This document shows positions 22,528 through 33,600 of a DNA stretch of 64,000 nt, in pieces. Both the position numbers and the translations under genes were made by a program. Where the stretch lies: positions 46,554,001 to 46,618,000 of the forward strand of contig JAFFJZ010000001.1 in the NCBI GenBank assembly GCA_018340375.1, given 5' to 3'. The notes below the pieces were generated by a model. It saw only the letters and a program-made list of their open reading frames with translations. It did no database searches and had not been told where the DNA came from. How positions within the stretch are numbered: the stretch's first letter is position 1; each line of letters starts with the position of its first letter. Source of the stretch: Gonatopus flavifemur. Lineage: Eukaryota > Arthropoda > Insecta > Hymenoptera > Dryinidae.

Positions 22528-23409
22528 TGTATCAAATACAAATAGAATATAACCAAAATTGTTTCAAATGCTCAAAAACGAAGAGCGAAATCTATTAGCT
22601 TCCATTGAAAATGCAGGAAACAGATCTCTCGAACATAGTGGAGTGCGCTTTTAACTCAAAATTGTATTCAATTAAATGGTTGTCCAATATGACCGTACAT
22701 TGCTACTTCAAACAATTACTATCAATAATTCTTCGTTTAAATTGAGAGCATTTACGAACGAAATTGTGGCTTTGTCGCGGTGAAATTTATTATTTCATGT
22801 ACCAGGGACTGAGATAACATTTTCGTCAAGGAGAAAATAATATACTATGTCATCCCTCATGGAGCCACACTGTGAAACGCAAATTGGAAATTCACTCCGT
22901 CTTGGTACTAAAAAATTCATTTTCCAGTACATTTACGAAGATTTGAACGAATTTTACGAAATTCCAATGAGCGTGCTGAAATATTTGTGAAAATATACTA
23001 GAATTTGCAGACCAATGTATTGGTCAATCACTATCAGTGAAATACTGAAATTTCCTAGTAAAGATTTTTTGTATTGCATATTACGAATCATGCGAATAAA
23101 AAAATACATTCTCAAATGAAATTATCCCTGCTTATTTTCCTCGCAATCCAGAGTTCGACGCTCCATAATTGAATGAAACAGTTATAAAAATATTCCTCAC
23201 ATCAATACGGTTAGAAATCGATAATATCTGCAAGACCCTCGACGTCACACAATAATGAACGTCCACTTATCACTGAAATATTAAAATCATGTCGCGTCAT
23301 TGAGAACTGTTATAACACTGATCCATAAATCTGATATTCCAAGATGCATTATATTGAATTTTCAGACCTCCAAGGTCTGACTTTACATCGTAACACGATG
23401 ACATGCTCC
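22528..23409. other. AT-rich DNA with a possible diverged MITE
   Basis: Around 22869-23055, CACTGTGAAACGC and AGTGAAATACTG hint at decayed ends similar to 59633-59872. No gene. Confidence 0.3.
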
Positions 23410-23863
23410 GTACTTGCTATTAATTCAAAAATCGAAGAAAGTTTATTCACTTCGATACCAAGTGCGAGCATGTGAATCTTCTAGCTTCGACCTGTCCTAC
23501 TTGAGTTCAAATACGTACGTGTTTATATTCGCATACATTAACGTACATGTACGGAACAAAACACTGTCATCACTCGTGCTTCTCTTTGAGAACGTTGTCG
23601 CCACAGGTGATTTTCCTTCCCGTTTTCACTATCCCTTCCTCCTTCTCAACACAAGTACTCGTAATACTAGCGTCGAGGCCAAGTTTAATTATTCCGTATC
23701 GCTGTGCTTGGATCAACGTCTTCTGTGTCTCCCATTTCCCTACCATTGCCGTCGCATAAATCCAAGATCTGAGGTACGGCCGGGATACCTTCATCCTCCA
23801 AATTTCCTCATATTTCTTAGCTCTGATTTATTCTACATTGCAGACATGAAAATAATCCGCTGA
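23410..23863 (+). other. 149-codon open frame without recognisable domain
   Basis: Longer than most frames here and in a slightly GC-richer patch, but starts at a non-ATG codon or at internal ATGs with no hallmark, contains no motif, and has an overlapping minus frame (23570-23794) of similar quality. Most likely chance or a conserved non-coding patch. Confidence 0.15.
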
Positions 23864-23990
23864 TTCTGGGATAGAATACATTGGATCACAAGATTTCCCG
23901 GAAAAATTCAGGGATTTAAATTTTGCAAAATGTTCGAGTGAAATGTATCACGTTTATTTTTTTCCTCTTTTCATTTTTTTTTCTTCCATA

Positions 23991-24260
23991 CGGAGAAAAT
24001 CCTACAATCCTGAGTGCTGTAGCCCACACGACTAGTTCGTGTTGTAAAACAATAATACGCAAACAATCCTCGTTACTGTGGTAAATCCGAATCAGTCGTG
24101 TCTCTACACTACAGAGTCGTTTTTTTACACGACTCTGTAGTTTAGAAATACGACTGATTCGGATTTACCTTTTTAACCAGGATTGTTTGCGTATTACTGT
24201 TTTATAACACGAACTAGTCGTGTGGAGTACAGCACTCGGTATTGTAGGAATTTCTCCGTG
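23991..24260. mobile_element. palindromic MITE, CGGAGAAAATCCTAC ends
   Basis: Left CGGAGAAAATCCTACAATCC; right GTAGGAATTTCTCCGTG. Arms include CACACGACTAGTTCGTGTT with AACACGAACTAGTCGTGTG, and GAATCAGTCGTG with CGACTGATTC. TA flanks both sides. Homologous to 54852-55121. Confidence 0.85.
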
Positions 24261-24448
24261 TACTCACAGGCTTCTACTACTTAATGAGATCAGCACCTGT
24301 GCAGACGAAATTGTAAGATGGAGGAGAATATGTTTTCTTTGTAGCGAGGAAGCACGATTCAAAGGATCTCCTGCTATTCCACGTCAGTCTCATACGAAAA
24401 AAGGCAGGCCCTGGTTTTCATCAAGTATGACAATGACTGCACTAAGAA

Positions 24449-24645
24449 AAACCATAATAATGGCAGTTTTGTGACACATGAGCATTTATGTGCACTTCTC
24501 CTTCAATTATGGCAATCCATATCTTCTTCTGGTGGAAACAACTTTACATCTGACACATATTACTATAAGTTTTCAAAAAATCACCACAAATTGAAGGAGA
24601 AACGTTCATAAACGCCCATGTGTCTCAAAACTGCTATTATTATGA
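24449..24645. mobile_element. long hairpin MITE, about 65-bp arms
   Basis: Left AATGGCAGTTTTGTGACACA and CTTCTCCTTCAATT pair with right AATTGAAGGAGAAACG and TGTGTCTCAAAACTGC. The loop is about 60 bp. No target duplication identified. Confidence 0.75.
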
Positions 24646-24954
24646 GAATCTCTGCTACAAACTTTCCACAGTGTGGTTTCACTTGAGTACTACATTACAT
24701 CGTGCCGACTATCTTCTAAATAAGTGTAATTCACATGAGAATTCACCATTGAGATCAAATGTGGAGCCAACTACGTTGCATGGTAACACATCTGACACAG
24801 GGTAGCATAATGCATCATACGATATCAATTAAAAAATGTGAGCCGCGTTGATATTCTAAAGAATTTCAGAAATCGTGCTACTTTTCGTGAGAACAAAAAG
24901 ACGGAAGTTACCGGGAATGACTGAACGGTCCAGTACCGATTAGGATTTGTTTGC
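24646..24954. other. AT-rich DNA, nothing recognised
   Basis: No gene or repeat arm found. Confidence 0.3.
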
Positions 24955-25495
24955 CAGACCCTGCATTGAAGAAAATGTGTTTCGTAGAACTAGCGATAAG
25001 AGAATTGTTGACATTTTATTGTTGGATACTCGATGATTTTAGTTCTTATAACAATACATAGTTGTCTTGTTAACAATAAAATTGTCAATTCAGCAACTCT
25101 GCTTAAAGAATCTCATTGAACCAATTGATTCACATTGATTTCGATGCAGGAAACTGATTCAAACCCATTGGGAATCAAAATTTAATGGATTTGAATCCGT
25201 TTTCTGCATCGGAAGTAATGAGAATCAATCGGTTCAATGAGATTCTTCAAGCAGGCAATGATGACCGATATTTTTACGATTTCATTGTTGGTTGATATAT
25301 GACAATTCGAATTGTATATCAACCCACAATAATCATCGTGAAAATATGACCGTGAACATTGCTCAATTGACAATTTTATTGTTAACAAGACAACTATGCG
25401 TTGCTATAAGAACAAAAATCATTGTACATCAACAATAAAATGTCAACGATTTTCTTGTTGTTAGTTTTACCAAACACATTTTTCTCAGTGTGGCA
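24955..25495. mobile_element. palindromic MITE interrupted by a smaller MITE
   Basis: Left arm GTTGACATTTTATTGTTG, TAGTTGTCTTGTTAACAAT and AATAAAATTGTCAATT match the right arm CAATTGACAATTTTATTGTT, AACAAGACAACTATG and CAACAATAAAATGTCAAC. Beyond the left arm, 25097-25254 is foreign; the palindrome then resumes with CAATGATGACCGATATTTTT facing ATATGACCGTGAACATTG. The ends are TTTGCCAGACCCTGC and CACTGAG-related. Confidence 0.8.
25097..25254. mobile_element. MITE, CCCTGCTTAAAGAATCTC ends, nested copy 1
   Basis: Ends CTGCTTAAAGAATCTCATTG and CAATGAGATTCTTCAAGCAG; subterminal GATGCAGGAAACTGATT faces GAATCCGTTTTCTGCATC. Sister copy at 44447-44606, where a TA duplication is clear. Interrupts the left half of 24955-25495. 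Confidence 0.85.
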
Positions 25496-26138
25496 AAAAC
25501 AATTGCCTGTACCATCACTGTTTTTCAATTGTACCATGGACAAATTACTGTACATGGTCAATTGGACAAATACTGTACCATCACTGCTTTTCAATTGATG
25601 TAATTTTTCTGACAAACATAAAACAACACTGGGTCTTGAAAACGGTCAGATTCGTTGCGATACTGAATCAACTTTGGCAATCCCATTCTACCGATCTGAT
25701 GAGCCTAAGTCATGCTAGTGTTCGACTAATGGTTGATATACATTCGAAACAATAGATATGCTGGAGAATTTTTGATCCGATTGTTTGATTTATTAAAATT
25801 TCCTATTGACAGGGAGATTCTCAACCTTTGAACACCGCATCAAAACAGTTAAATTCTTAATCTGGATTTATTTATGGGTGAAAAAGCTATTTCTATTACA
25901 TTCTCGTTGATCATCCGGAATGATATCTAAGCTTTCTTTTGAAGGATGGAAACAATTAATTGCTCTGTATCTCCATTGAGGCAGTTGTCTCATTTATCTA
26001 ACCGTCACTTATTTGGTAATGAAATCATTCTGGGACCAAATCGATCAGAACCACGAGGCCATTGAAAACGCCGCGAACGGGGCAATACAGATACACAAAC
26101 ATTGCCAATACTAGCAATATTGTATTTCTAGTACTACA
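25496..26138. other. AT-rich DNA with short direct repeats
   Basis: GTACCATCACTG...TTTTCAATTG occurs twice (about 25510-25530 and 25570-25590). No gene. Confidence 0.35.
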
Positions 26139-26516
26139 CACTGAGGAAAAGGTTTTCTTCTGATAAATCAACGCATTCGGTTGAGCATTTTCAAGAAGTA
26201 TCATTTCATAAAAATAAGATATATTGATTATAACCAAACATTGTGTTGAGTCAAGAAATTCATATTTATTAACTATAACCAAATCATTCATTTGATTCAA
26301 AGTGATTGACGTTGATGTGAATGAATATGAATTCTTGTCAAATTCAGATCTATCGAATCATAATCGGTATGAAGTTGACTCAAAGAAATATGTGGTGTAT
26401 TCAACAACTATGTGATAAAATGAATATTAGTAAATATTTCTTTGCTCGTATCCAAATATACGATTTATTTACTGTAAACAAATCTCATTTGAGTCAACGA
26501 ATCCTTTTTCTCAGTG
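26139..26516. mobile_element. MITE, CACTGAGRAAAAGG ends
   Basis: Left CACTGAGGAAAAGG, right CCTTTTTCTCAGTG; inner arms AGAAATTCATATTTATT and AATATGAATTCTTGTC. Frames inside are shadows. Confidence 0.65.
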
Positions 26517-27560
26517 CACCATATGTAAAAGTTTGTTATCCTTCCGACTCCGATTCTGTACTGTCGAATCAACTGGCCCTGAATTAGTTCTTCATATTTG
26601 CCAGCGCTGATAACTTCCGCAACGGTGTTGCGCTAGCTTGGAACCAGATTTCAATTCCCACTTCACTATATTTTTAGTCCATAATTTTTTGGCAAATTCA
26701 ACTTAATCAGCATATAAGTTTGTACTTGTATTATTTGATATGACGGAAAATAAAATATTTAAAACTCAAAGACTCGAAGGAGTTCGAAGAAATCATATAA
26801 TTTGAAGTAATTGAAATTCACGAGAAAGATGACAGTAAAAATGAAACTCATTCTCACCCCGAATATCAACTGATTTTGAAATGCTATCAAAACTAGCCCT
26901 GTTTCAACTGAGAATGAGCATCAAACACAAATGCCGATACAATGGAAAAGACTGAATTTTTCCTGTAAATGCGCACCCATGATTAATAAACAGTGATTTT
27001 AAAACTGTTATACGTTTCTCTTTGGAATGGAAGATTTTAATTATCGTAAAACGAAATTATTTTATTTTGCTTGGAAAAGTTATTTTGTTCTGTTATTGTC
27101 GAGGAGATTTGTTTATTCGTTCATTGTCAGGATAAATTAAATTCACACTGATGAAAACGCGTGATCTCTTCTTCGAGTGAAATAATTCACAGCGAAGATT
27201 GTTGTTCGAGCGATATTATTATGTTCTTCTTCTTTCTTTTTTTATTTCTTATTTCATTTTGAATACCCATGATCTAATTTCCGTGGAGCATGCGTGATTT
27301 TTAAATCAAGCGGAGCATCTCAAAAATTCATTTCCAATGGCACATTTGTTTTGAACACAACTGTGGAAAGATAACCTAAATGAGCATGTGAAATTTCACA
27401 ATTTCTTAGAATCTTTCTGAATTTTTCTGAAATATGAACGCTTTGAAGAGATTCAGGAGGATTTTTTTTACCCGAAAAAGAAAATAAATAAGCATTCTTG
27501 AGGAAATTTTTCTCATCCTTGCGAAATTCCATTATTTTCACCGATATTCTTCCAAAAACA
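26517..27560. other. AT-rich DNA, nothing recognised
   Basis: Scanned both strands: no domain, TIR or tandem array. Confidence 0.35.
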
Positions 27561-27756
27561 CACACTGTAAAAAATTTTTCGTGAATTTTGGGAAAAATCC
27601 TATGAATTTACAGTAAAAATCCCATAAAAATAGCAATTTTAATATATGTTCATGTGAAAATTCCTATACGTGTACGAGAATTCGCTTCTCCCGGACAAGT
27701 ATAGGAAATTGACTTTACACAGGTATGGGAAAATCCCGAATATTTTTTACAGTGTG
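27561..27756. mobile_element. MITE, CACTGTAAAAAATT ends, copy 2
   Basis: CACACTGTAAAAAATTTTTC on the left, AATATTTTTTACAGTGTG on the right. Interior has TTCCTATACGTG and CAAGTATAGGAA arms. The next element begins 8 bp further on. Confidence 0.75.
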
Positions 27757-28001
27757 GTAAAAAGCCAGGGGTAAACCACTCTGAAATCAGCGGGACAACG
27801 TTAAATCTTATACGGACGTTATGCTTTGATTTTTTCGTAATCGATAACTAAAATCGGTCTTATGAGTCTGTCAGAATGGTTTAATCGACAGTTACACTGC
27901 ATTAAGCAGAGAAGTGCGCTACGCTCACTTGAACGATATTAACAGATTTAAGGTCGAGGAAAAATCATGATTTTCAAGTGGCTTACCCCTTGGTAAAAAG
28001 T
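27757..28001. mobile_element. hAT-like MITE with perfect 8-bp duplication GTAAAAAG
   Basis: GTAAAAAG at 27757-27764 and 27994-28001 flanks 27765-27993. TIR: left CCAGGGGTAAACCACT, right AGTGGCTTACCCCTTG (two mismatches in 16). An 8-bp duplication and short TIR are hAT hallmarks. No coding capacity; 229 bp. Confidence 0.88.
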
Positions 28002-28087
28002 ATGGAAATTTAGCAAGTTTGTGAAAATGAACAGGGTGATGATTGAAAATACAAGGGCTCAGGTATGCATCATTATCAAGGGGATTT

Positions 28088-28937
28088 TTAAGGGGTTACC
28101 CTACTTGTAGCGCAAAAAAAGCCCTTTTTCATGAGTTTTTTTAAAGAAAACTACAAAACTTTTTCAGTCGATCAATATATCATTTTAAAGAACACATCTT
28201 GAAGAACTACCAGTGATTTTTTTATTGAAAAATATTACATGATTCAGTGGCAAATGGCCGTCAAAGAAATAATGTTTTTATGTATACGGTTTGCGGTGAC
28301 TAACATGGCGGTGAAGCGGATCATCTGAAACAAAAATTGTAGATGGATTTAGTCAAATATAAGTATAAACTAGTTTTCAATCGAAGGATTTAAAAAAATA
28401 TTCATTCTTCACAAAATGGCGGACAGCCAAAATTAATGGTTCGATTTTAACGAAAAAATCGAACGATCAAAGACTACATTTTCATGTATTAAATAAGCCT
28501 GCAAAATTTCAAGAAAATCGGTTCATAAGTGTTTGAGTAATATTGGTCACCGACTTCAGAAATGCCATTTCGAGAAAAGCGCTTTCAAAGTTTCAATTTC
28601 AGTTTACACGAAGAGAATATTTTTTTTTGTAAACTTACATAGAGTCATCTATTCCGGGTCCATACAGGAGTTCTTTCGCCGACGATGCCACTTGCAAAAC
28701 GGAAATTTGGCGTTGCGTTCGTAACATTCTTCCTTCACGAGTACTCTCGGCCGCCAGGCGGCAGACTAGCCGGTCGTATAAACAACGGATTCTTCTCTTC
28801 CAACGCTCATATCTCAGTCAACTTTCTTCAGATCGACTGGAAATCTTCAGGACATATTCTCAGATACTTATACTCAAAAACATGCAATGAAAAAAAAATC
28901 GATTTTTTCTAAATTGCAAGTGGGGGTAACCCCTTAA
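28088..28937. mobile_element. piggyBac-like non-autonomous element, TTAA-flanked, 842 bp
   Basis: TTAA at 28088-28091 and 28934-28937. Body 28092-28933 starts GGGGTTACCCTACTTGTA and ends TGCAAGTGGGGGTAACCCC (TIR of 17-18 bp with a small indel). No DDE transposase frame; the open frames at 28533-28912 are shadows. TTAA duplication is diagnostic of piggyBac-type transposition. Confidence 0.8.
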
Positions 28938-29023
28938 ATCCTGTATGAGTGATAAACATTTGATTCTTATCCACGCCTAACAGGATTTTGAATGCAGCTA
29001 CGTCCTGAAATTCTACACATCAA

Positions 29024-29213
29024 AAAATCTCTATGGCAAAATTCCTATCCACTCATGTTAAGTGATTTTCTGTACTTATCCGGAAATTCACTGAGAGATG
29101 GGGGATAAAAATGCCATGAAGTTTGAAATTTTCACTGAAATTTATGAGAAATTTTATTTACATATATCAGAAATCGATTTTCCATCCAATAATTGAAATT
29201 TATCCTTCAGATG
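29024..29213. repeat. decayed copy of the CACTGTAAAAAATT MITE
   Basis: GGCAAAATTCCTAT, ACTTATCCGGAAATT, ATGAGAAATTTTATTTACAT and GAAATCGATTTTCC follow the same order as in the better copy just downstream (29267-29518). Ends not preserved. Confidence 0.55.
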
Positions 29214-29266
29214 AAATTATAACATCATCAAAGACTGAAAAATTAAGAAAAGTAGGGAATTGAATA

Positions 29267-29518
29267 CACTGTAAAAAATTTTATGGGAAAATTCCTATAT
29301 ATTCATGTGGAGTAATTAACACATACATGCGTTAGGAATTTTCCCAACTTGTCCGGAAATTTACTGTGGAATATTGGGGAAAATCCCATAAAGTTTAGAA
29401 CTTTCAGATAAATGTATGGGAAATTTCATATAAATGTACCGGAAATTGATTTCCTAATCAGTGATTGGAATATCCTGGTTGATGTACACAGGAAAATTCC
29501 AATTATTTTTTACAGTGC
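29267..29518. mobile_element. MITE, CACTGTAAAAAATT ends, copy 3
   Basis: Left CACTGTAAAAAATTTTATGG, right AATTATTTTTTACAGTG. Contains CTTGTCCGGAAATTTACTG and TACCGGAAATTGATT. Lies about 50 bp from an older copy in the same orientation. Confidence 0.8.
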
Positions 29519-30379
29519 ATATGATAAGTGAGCATAGCGGTAACAATAACACACTGAAGAGGAAAAGTGTGAATTCAAAATATGGGATGAAATGAATACT
29601 TATGGAGAGAAAAAGAATTCAACGAACTCAAATCTAACACGATATATAAAATTTCAGGAGATAGAAGGAAGAACGAAAAAACACTCATCATGGCGAGCAT
29701 TAAAGAGAACAGTTCCATGTCCCGAAGCTTTACCGTGATTTTCTGTTTTTCGATCAAAAGTAATGAAAAAGTTCTGTGACGTTAATGTCTCTGTTATCAA
29801 GCACATCTATGTGGCTTGTTTAACAAATTGCGAGGGAGAAAAAAGTGAATAAAACGCAATGATATGGAACGATTAATACCTCGTATTACGAACGCAATGA
29901 CAGATACACGTATTCCTCTCGAAACACGTGAGAAGCATAAATAACTATGAATTCGTTGTTCGCAATGATATTATTGTATATTGTTCTTTTACTTGTACCT
30001 CTTCCCATCATTCCTCTTCAAGGAGATGAACGATGAATGATGCAAATGCCGTCATAAATTTACGTGTGATATGTTCAATTTGAAAATTAGAAGAATATTC
30101 AATTTACACCTGTCAGGATTTATTATCATTTCCTGCGTTTGATAAATTTCTCGATCAAAATTGAATCCTAGGTAATTTCAGTCCAGTTTGAGTCCACCCA
30201 AATGAATTCCCACTGATGGAATGTGATGAATAGTTGATAAAAATACTTCTTGTAAGAATAACGAAGGATATGAGGTTCACCCCGATTCTTAACCAGGTAA
30301 CGTTAACCGGAATCCTTATGAGGATAACGTTCTTATAATTAGGTTTATGGATATTTATAAACACCAATAAACTTAATCA
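29519..30379. other. AT-rich DNA, nothing recognised
   Basis: No gene or repeat structure noted. Confidence 0.35.
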
Positions 30380-30647
30380 CCCGAGTCGATCAATTTCGAC
30401 GGTTTTTATCCTTATATTTCGTTTTTTGACTGATTTTGTCCTGATTGTTGAATAATGCGGACAAAAACAGTACTTTTTCATGATTTTAGTCTGAATTTCT
30501 CCTCAATCACTTTTGTTCGTTGGAGGAGAGATTCAGACTAAAATCATGAAAAAGTACTGTTTTTGTCCGCATTGTTCAACAATCAGGACAAAGTCAATCA
30601 AAAAACGAAATGTGAGGATAAAAACTATTCAAATTTTTCAATTCGGG
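30380..30647. mobile_element. near-perfect long hairpin (101-bp arms, about 94% identical)
   Basis: Left arm 30402-30502 and right arm about 30525-30625 differ at about six positions, by eye. Blocks include TTGTCCTGATTGTTGAA, GCGGACAAAAACAGTAC and TTTTTCATGATTTTAGTC with their reverse complements; the loop is about 22 bp. Weaker homology continues out to CCCGA/CGGGG at the edges. Probably a recent palindromic MITE; if transcribed it would form long double-stranded RNA. Confidence 0.8.
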
Positions 30648-31380
30648 GCATGCAATCATGACGAATACGGATATAAAATCACAAAGTGTTCATTCTCACA
30701 CACTGTTAGACATTTCTGCATTAATTTCAATGTTTTTACTGGAAGTTGTTATTAAGTATATGCATGAATTCCGTTTCATACACATTTTACATCAAATTCG
30801 ATGTGAACTATAGCATTATCTATAGGCGTTTCATTTTTTCGTACATCAAATGTAATGTAGAATGTATATGAACCTGAATTCATATATTGAAAAAAGACTT
30901 CCAGATATTCGTGACAGTGTAGTTTCCGTTGAGGACCGAATGGTGAATTGTAGAATGAATAATCATAGTAAAATTCTGCATTTTTCCCTATAAGCTTCAG
31001 AATGTTCACGTATTCAGAGCATGTCACATTTCCCTTGAAGGTTCATCTAAATTTTCATGTTTTTCATCCTACTATAAGAAGCTTAGCGATTAGCAAACCG
31101 TTACACCCTTTAGTCCGGATCAGAGAACACGGGAAGCAACCACCTTCGTGCGAAAAATGTAATCTTCGACGTACTAATCATGATCCTTAATTTCCTTCAC
31201 TCCCATAATTCGATTCTCAGACTGAAACTTCATGAAAACTCGGAATGGTATAATACTTGGCCATAATCTGGTTCAGAAATTAGAAGTCTATTGCACTTGA
31301 GAAAATAATTATGGAATTTTCTACCCAAAAATCGTGGCAACAAAGTTCCTCCATAGGTGGGGAATTCTTCACCATCCTCA
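30648..31380. other. AT-rich DNA with a trace of an old repeat
   Basis: About 31325-31365 (ATCGTGGCAACAAAGTTCC) resembles 3290-3330. No gene. Confidence 0.35.
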
Positions 31381-31600
31381 CCCGACTGGGAATTATCATA
31401 GGGTTAACCTAACATATGGTGAGGACCTAACAAGGTCATCCGGAATACGGTATACCTGCGGAAATCCTAATCAGGATTAGATGTGGATGCCCCACGTAGG
31501 GATAAGCCCATTCGATCCTAATTAGGTTTCCCTTAAATTACCCTAGAAGGTTGAAATAGGTTTTCCTGGCTGTAATCTCATCAAGACCTTGTTAAGTTAT
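31381..31600. repeat. degenerate element, ACCCGACTGGGAATT edge
   Basis: The edge word ACCCGACTGGGAATTAT recurs inverted at about 36371 (GAATTTCCAGTCGGGGT). The interior is rich in CCTAATCAGG and AGGTTTTCCT words. Only one convincing end. Confidence 0.35.
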
Positions 31601-31848
31601 CCTGAAATTATGAACATATATGTTCATAAAGTATAGTTCAATAAAGTGAATGCAAAAATGTCCTAATGTCAGATTGTATACTCCTTGGTGAAATAACTTT
31701 TCTCTGAATTAGGAAAATATTTCTGAACAAATGTCAACTGTGTATCTTTCAAGTTAGATCTCTCCATGCCGAATACAACATTTTTGGGTTGTGGATTTCC
31801 TGTTCATATCCTAATTTCAATTTATTCTGGAGGTTTCGGTTTTCTGCA

Positions 31849-32276
31849 TCAAATCCTAGTGTTGCCGCGAGCCGCAAAACGAGCTGTAACGAGCTTTAGA
31901 CTTCCACTGGATTTAGTTAGGACTATAAGAAGTAAAAATTGTCTCAATACTTGGTTGAATGTTCCTATAGTTTGGTTTGGAAGTTCATAATAATGCACAG
32001 TTCCGTGGATTTGAATTTTCAACCGATTCATACATCAAACAGTATAGGTCCAGCTCGAAATGTCGGCTCGAAACCAGCTCGAATATAAACTAATTTAAAA
32101 CTGGTATCCATAAAGTTATATTCCAGTTCAAACCTTGAAAATCAGTTGAGGGTCTATTGAACTGAATTTCAAACCAATTTGGTTGACTAAAAAAGAGTTC
32201 ACTTTCAATCCAGATAATTTGAAACTTAAATTTCGTTACGGCTCGTTTTGCGGCTCGCGGCAACACTATCAAATCC
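31849..32276. mobile_element. hAT-like MITE with perfect 8-bp duplication TCAAATCC
   Basis: TCAAATCC at 31849-31856 and 32269-32276. Body 31857-32268 starts TAGTGTTGCCGCGAGCCGCA and ends TGCGGCTCGCGGCAACACTA; homology continues inward through AACGAGC(T/C)GTAACGA, a TIR of about 38 bp. 412 bp, no transposase; the open frames are shadows. Confidence 0.92.
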
Positions 32277-32335
32277 TTATTAGTCTTGTCTCATAAGGTC
32301 CTGATATTAGTAAAGCGTGACATGACTTGTCACTC

Positions 32336-32427
32336 CAAGAGAACATAAACCTTCAGGAACGTTCATTGAATGTTCCTGGACGTTCGCAAACGTTTAATGA
32401 ACGTTCCTGAAGGTTTGTGTTCTCTTC
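32336..32427. mobile_element. 92-bp hairpin, 35-bp arms
   Basis: Left CCAAGAGAACATAAACCTTC and AGGAACGTTCATT pair with AATGAACGTTCCT and GAAGGTTTGTGTTCTCTTCG. Pre-miRNA-sized; most simply a tiny MITE. Confidence 0.75.
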
Positions 32428-32502
32428 GGGCAGGTTCTTACTAGAACCTGGATTGGATCAAAGTTCACCTGATCTGGCCCATGGGGTAAATTTCTAGTCA
32501 GG

Positions 32503-32660
32503 CAGTAGAAATGCTCTAGTCATTGACGAGTTTTGTCACGCTCAATTAGCCAAAAACTAGACACTTGCGAGTACCTCACCAGAACCCTACGAGGCACTTG
32601 CGAGCGTCTAGTTTTTGGCTAGTTAAGCGTTACAAAACTCCTCAATGACTACAGTATTTC
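32503..32660. mobile_element. hairpin MITE related to 19769-19903
   Basis: Left AGTAGAAATGCTCTAGTCAT and right ATGACTACAGTATTTC; inner AGCCAAAAACTAGACACTTG faces CAAGTG-rich GCGTCTAGTTTTTGGCT. Shares GCGAGT and GTTACAAA blocks with 19769-19903. Confidence 0.75.
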
Positions 32661-33039
32661 GATTTGGGATGATTTGGTAGAGTGGACCTCCATTTGTAGA
32701 GGATTCAACACCCAAAAAACAAAATAATCCCTCAAAGTGGGGAAAAATCCCCCCATTTTTGATGGAAAAACAATTCAAGGCATGAAATCCACCAACAGTG
32801 TGAAGAAAAACTTCCCACATTTTTTAAAGTCTGCTTTATAAAGCTGACAATAAAAATAACATGAGAAAGTTCTGAAACATTGAATCTGAGTCAATTCAAC
32901 AAATGTTCGAACAGTTACCCCACGTTTCACTCTTCGATACCTCAGTAGAATTGACAATACATTAAGCGGCATAAGACTTTTTACAACACACATTATCAAA
33001 GCTTTTAATAATTCCTGGTTTTATCGAACGCACTTCAGA
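32661..33039. other. AT-rich DNA, possible degenerate repeat
   Basis: GTGGGGAAAAATCCCCCCA at about 32738 is a small palindrome. No gene. Confidence 0.3.
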
Positions 33040-33497
33040 TGATCACATGTGGATGAGAAGGGTGAGAAATGGTGCGCACATCAGCTCGGATATTATGCTA
33101 AAGACTCGGCAAGAGGTTTGTGTGTAACGTAGGGATGAATACCCTCGAACGAATTTGGATTCTCGAGCAGTGGCCAACCACGCGCTCGTCCGCACATATG
33201 CGTACGTGCGCACACACACCGAGATGCATGTATATTAATTACGCGTCGAAGGCCGGGGTTCGTCCCCTCACAAAAATACATCATGCAATGAAAGAAAAAG
33301 AGTGAGTGGGAGGAAGATTATAGAAGCTCGTCACCCTACAACATCCAGGAAGAGACGAGGGTGGTTATTCCGTTCCCCACCCCACTTCACTTCGTATACT
33401 GAATAATGTCTTCGGTCACCAGAGTTCGCCGGAGGGGCCACCCTTCTTACCGCATGATCAGCCTTTGGCCTTATTTCTTTTCCCGTAATTTTTCAAC

Positions 33498-33539
<42 letters not shown>

Positions 33540-33600
33540 AAAGTACGCCTCTAAAGCGAAATCGAGCGTTACGCGTCAACACGTATCCTCCCGATGCAAA
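33040..33600. other. GC-richer island with microsatellites
   Basis: Contains CGCGCTCGTCCGCACA, a GTGCGCACACACAC run (about 33206) and a 36-bp (AT)n tract (33499-33535). Frames on both strands are weak. Composition resembles the other islands. Confidence 0.4.
33499..33535. repeat. (AT)n microsatellite
   Basis: About 18 uninterrupted AT units ending in ATACAT. Confidence 0.95.

Noticed and set aside
23414..23863. 149-codon frame as a gene
   Set aside because: No domain, signal peptide or splice context, and an overlapping minus frame of equal quality.
24955..25495. CRISPR-like or tandem repeat array
   Set aside because: The repeats are inverted arms of nested MITEs, not regularly spaced direct repeats.
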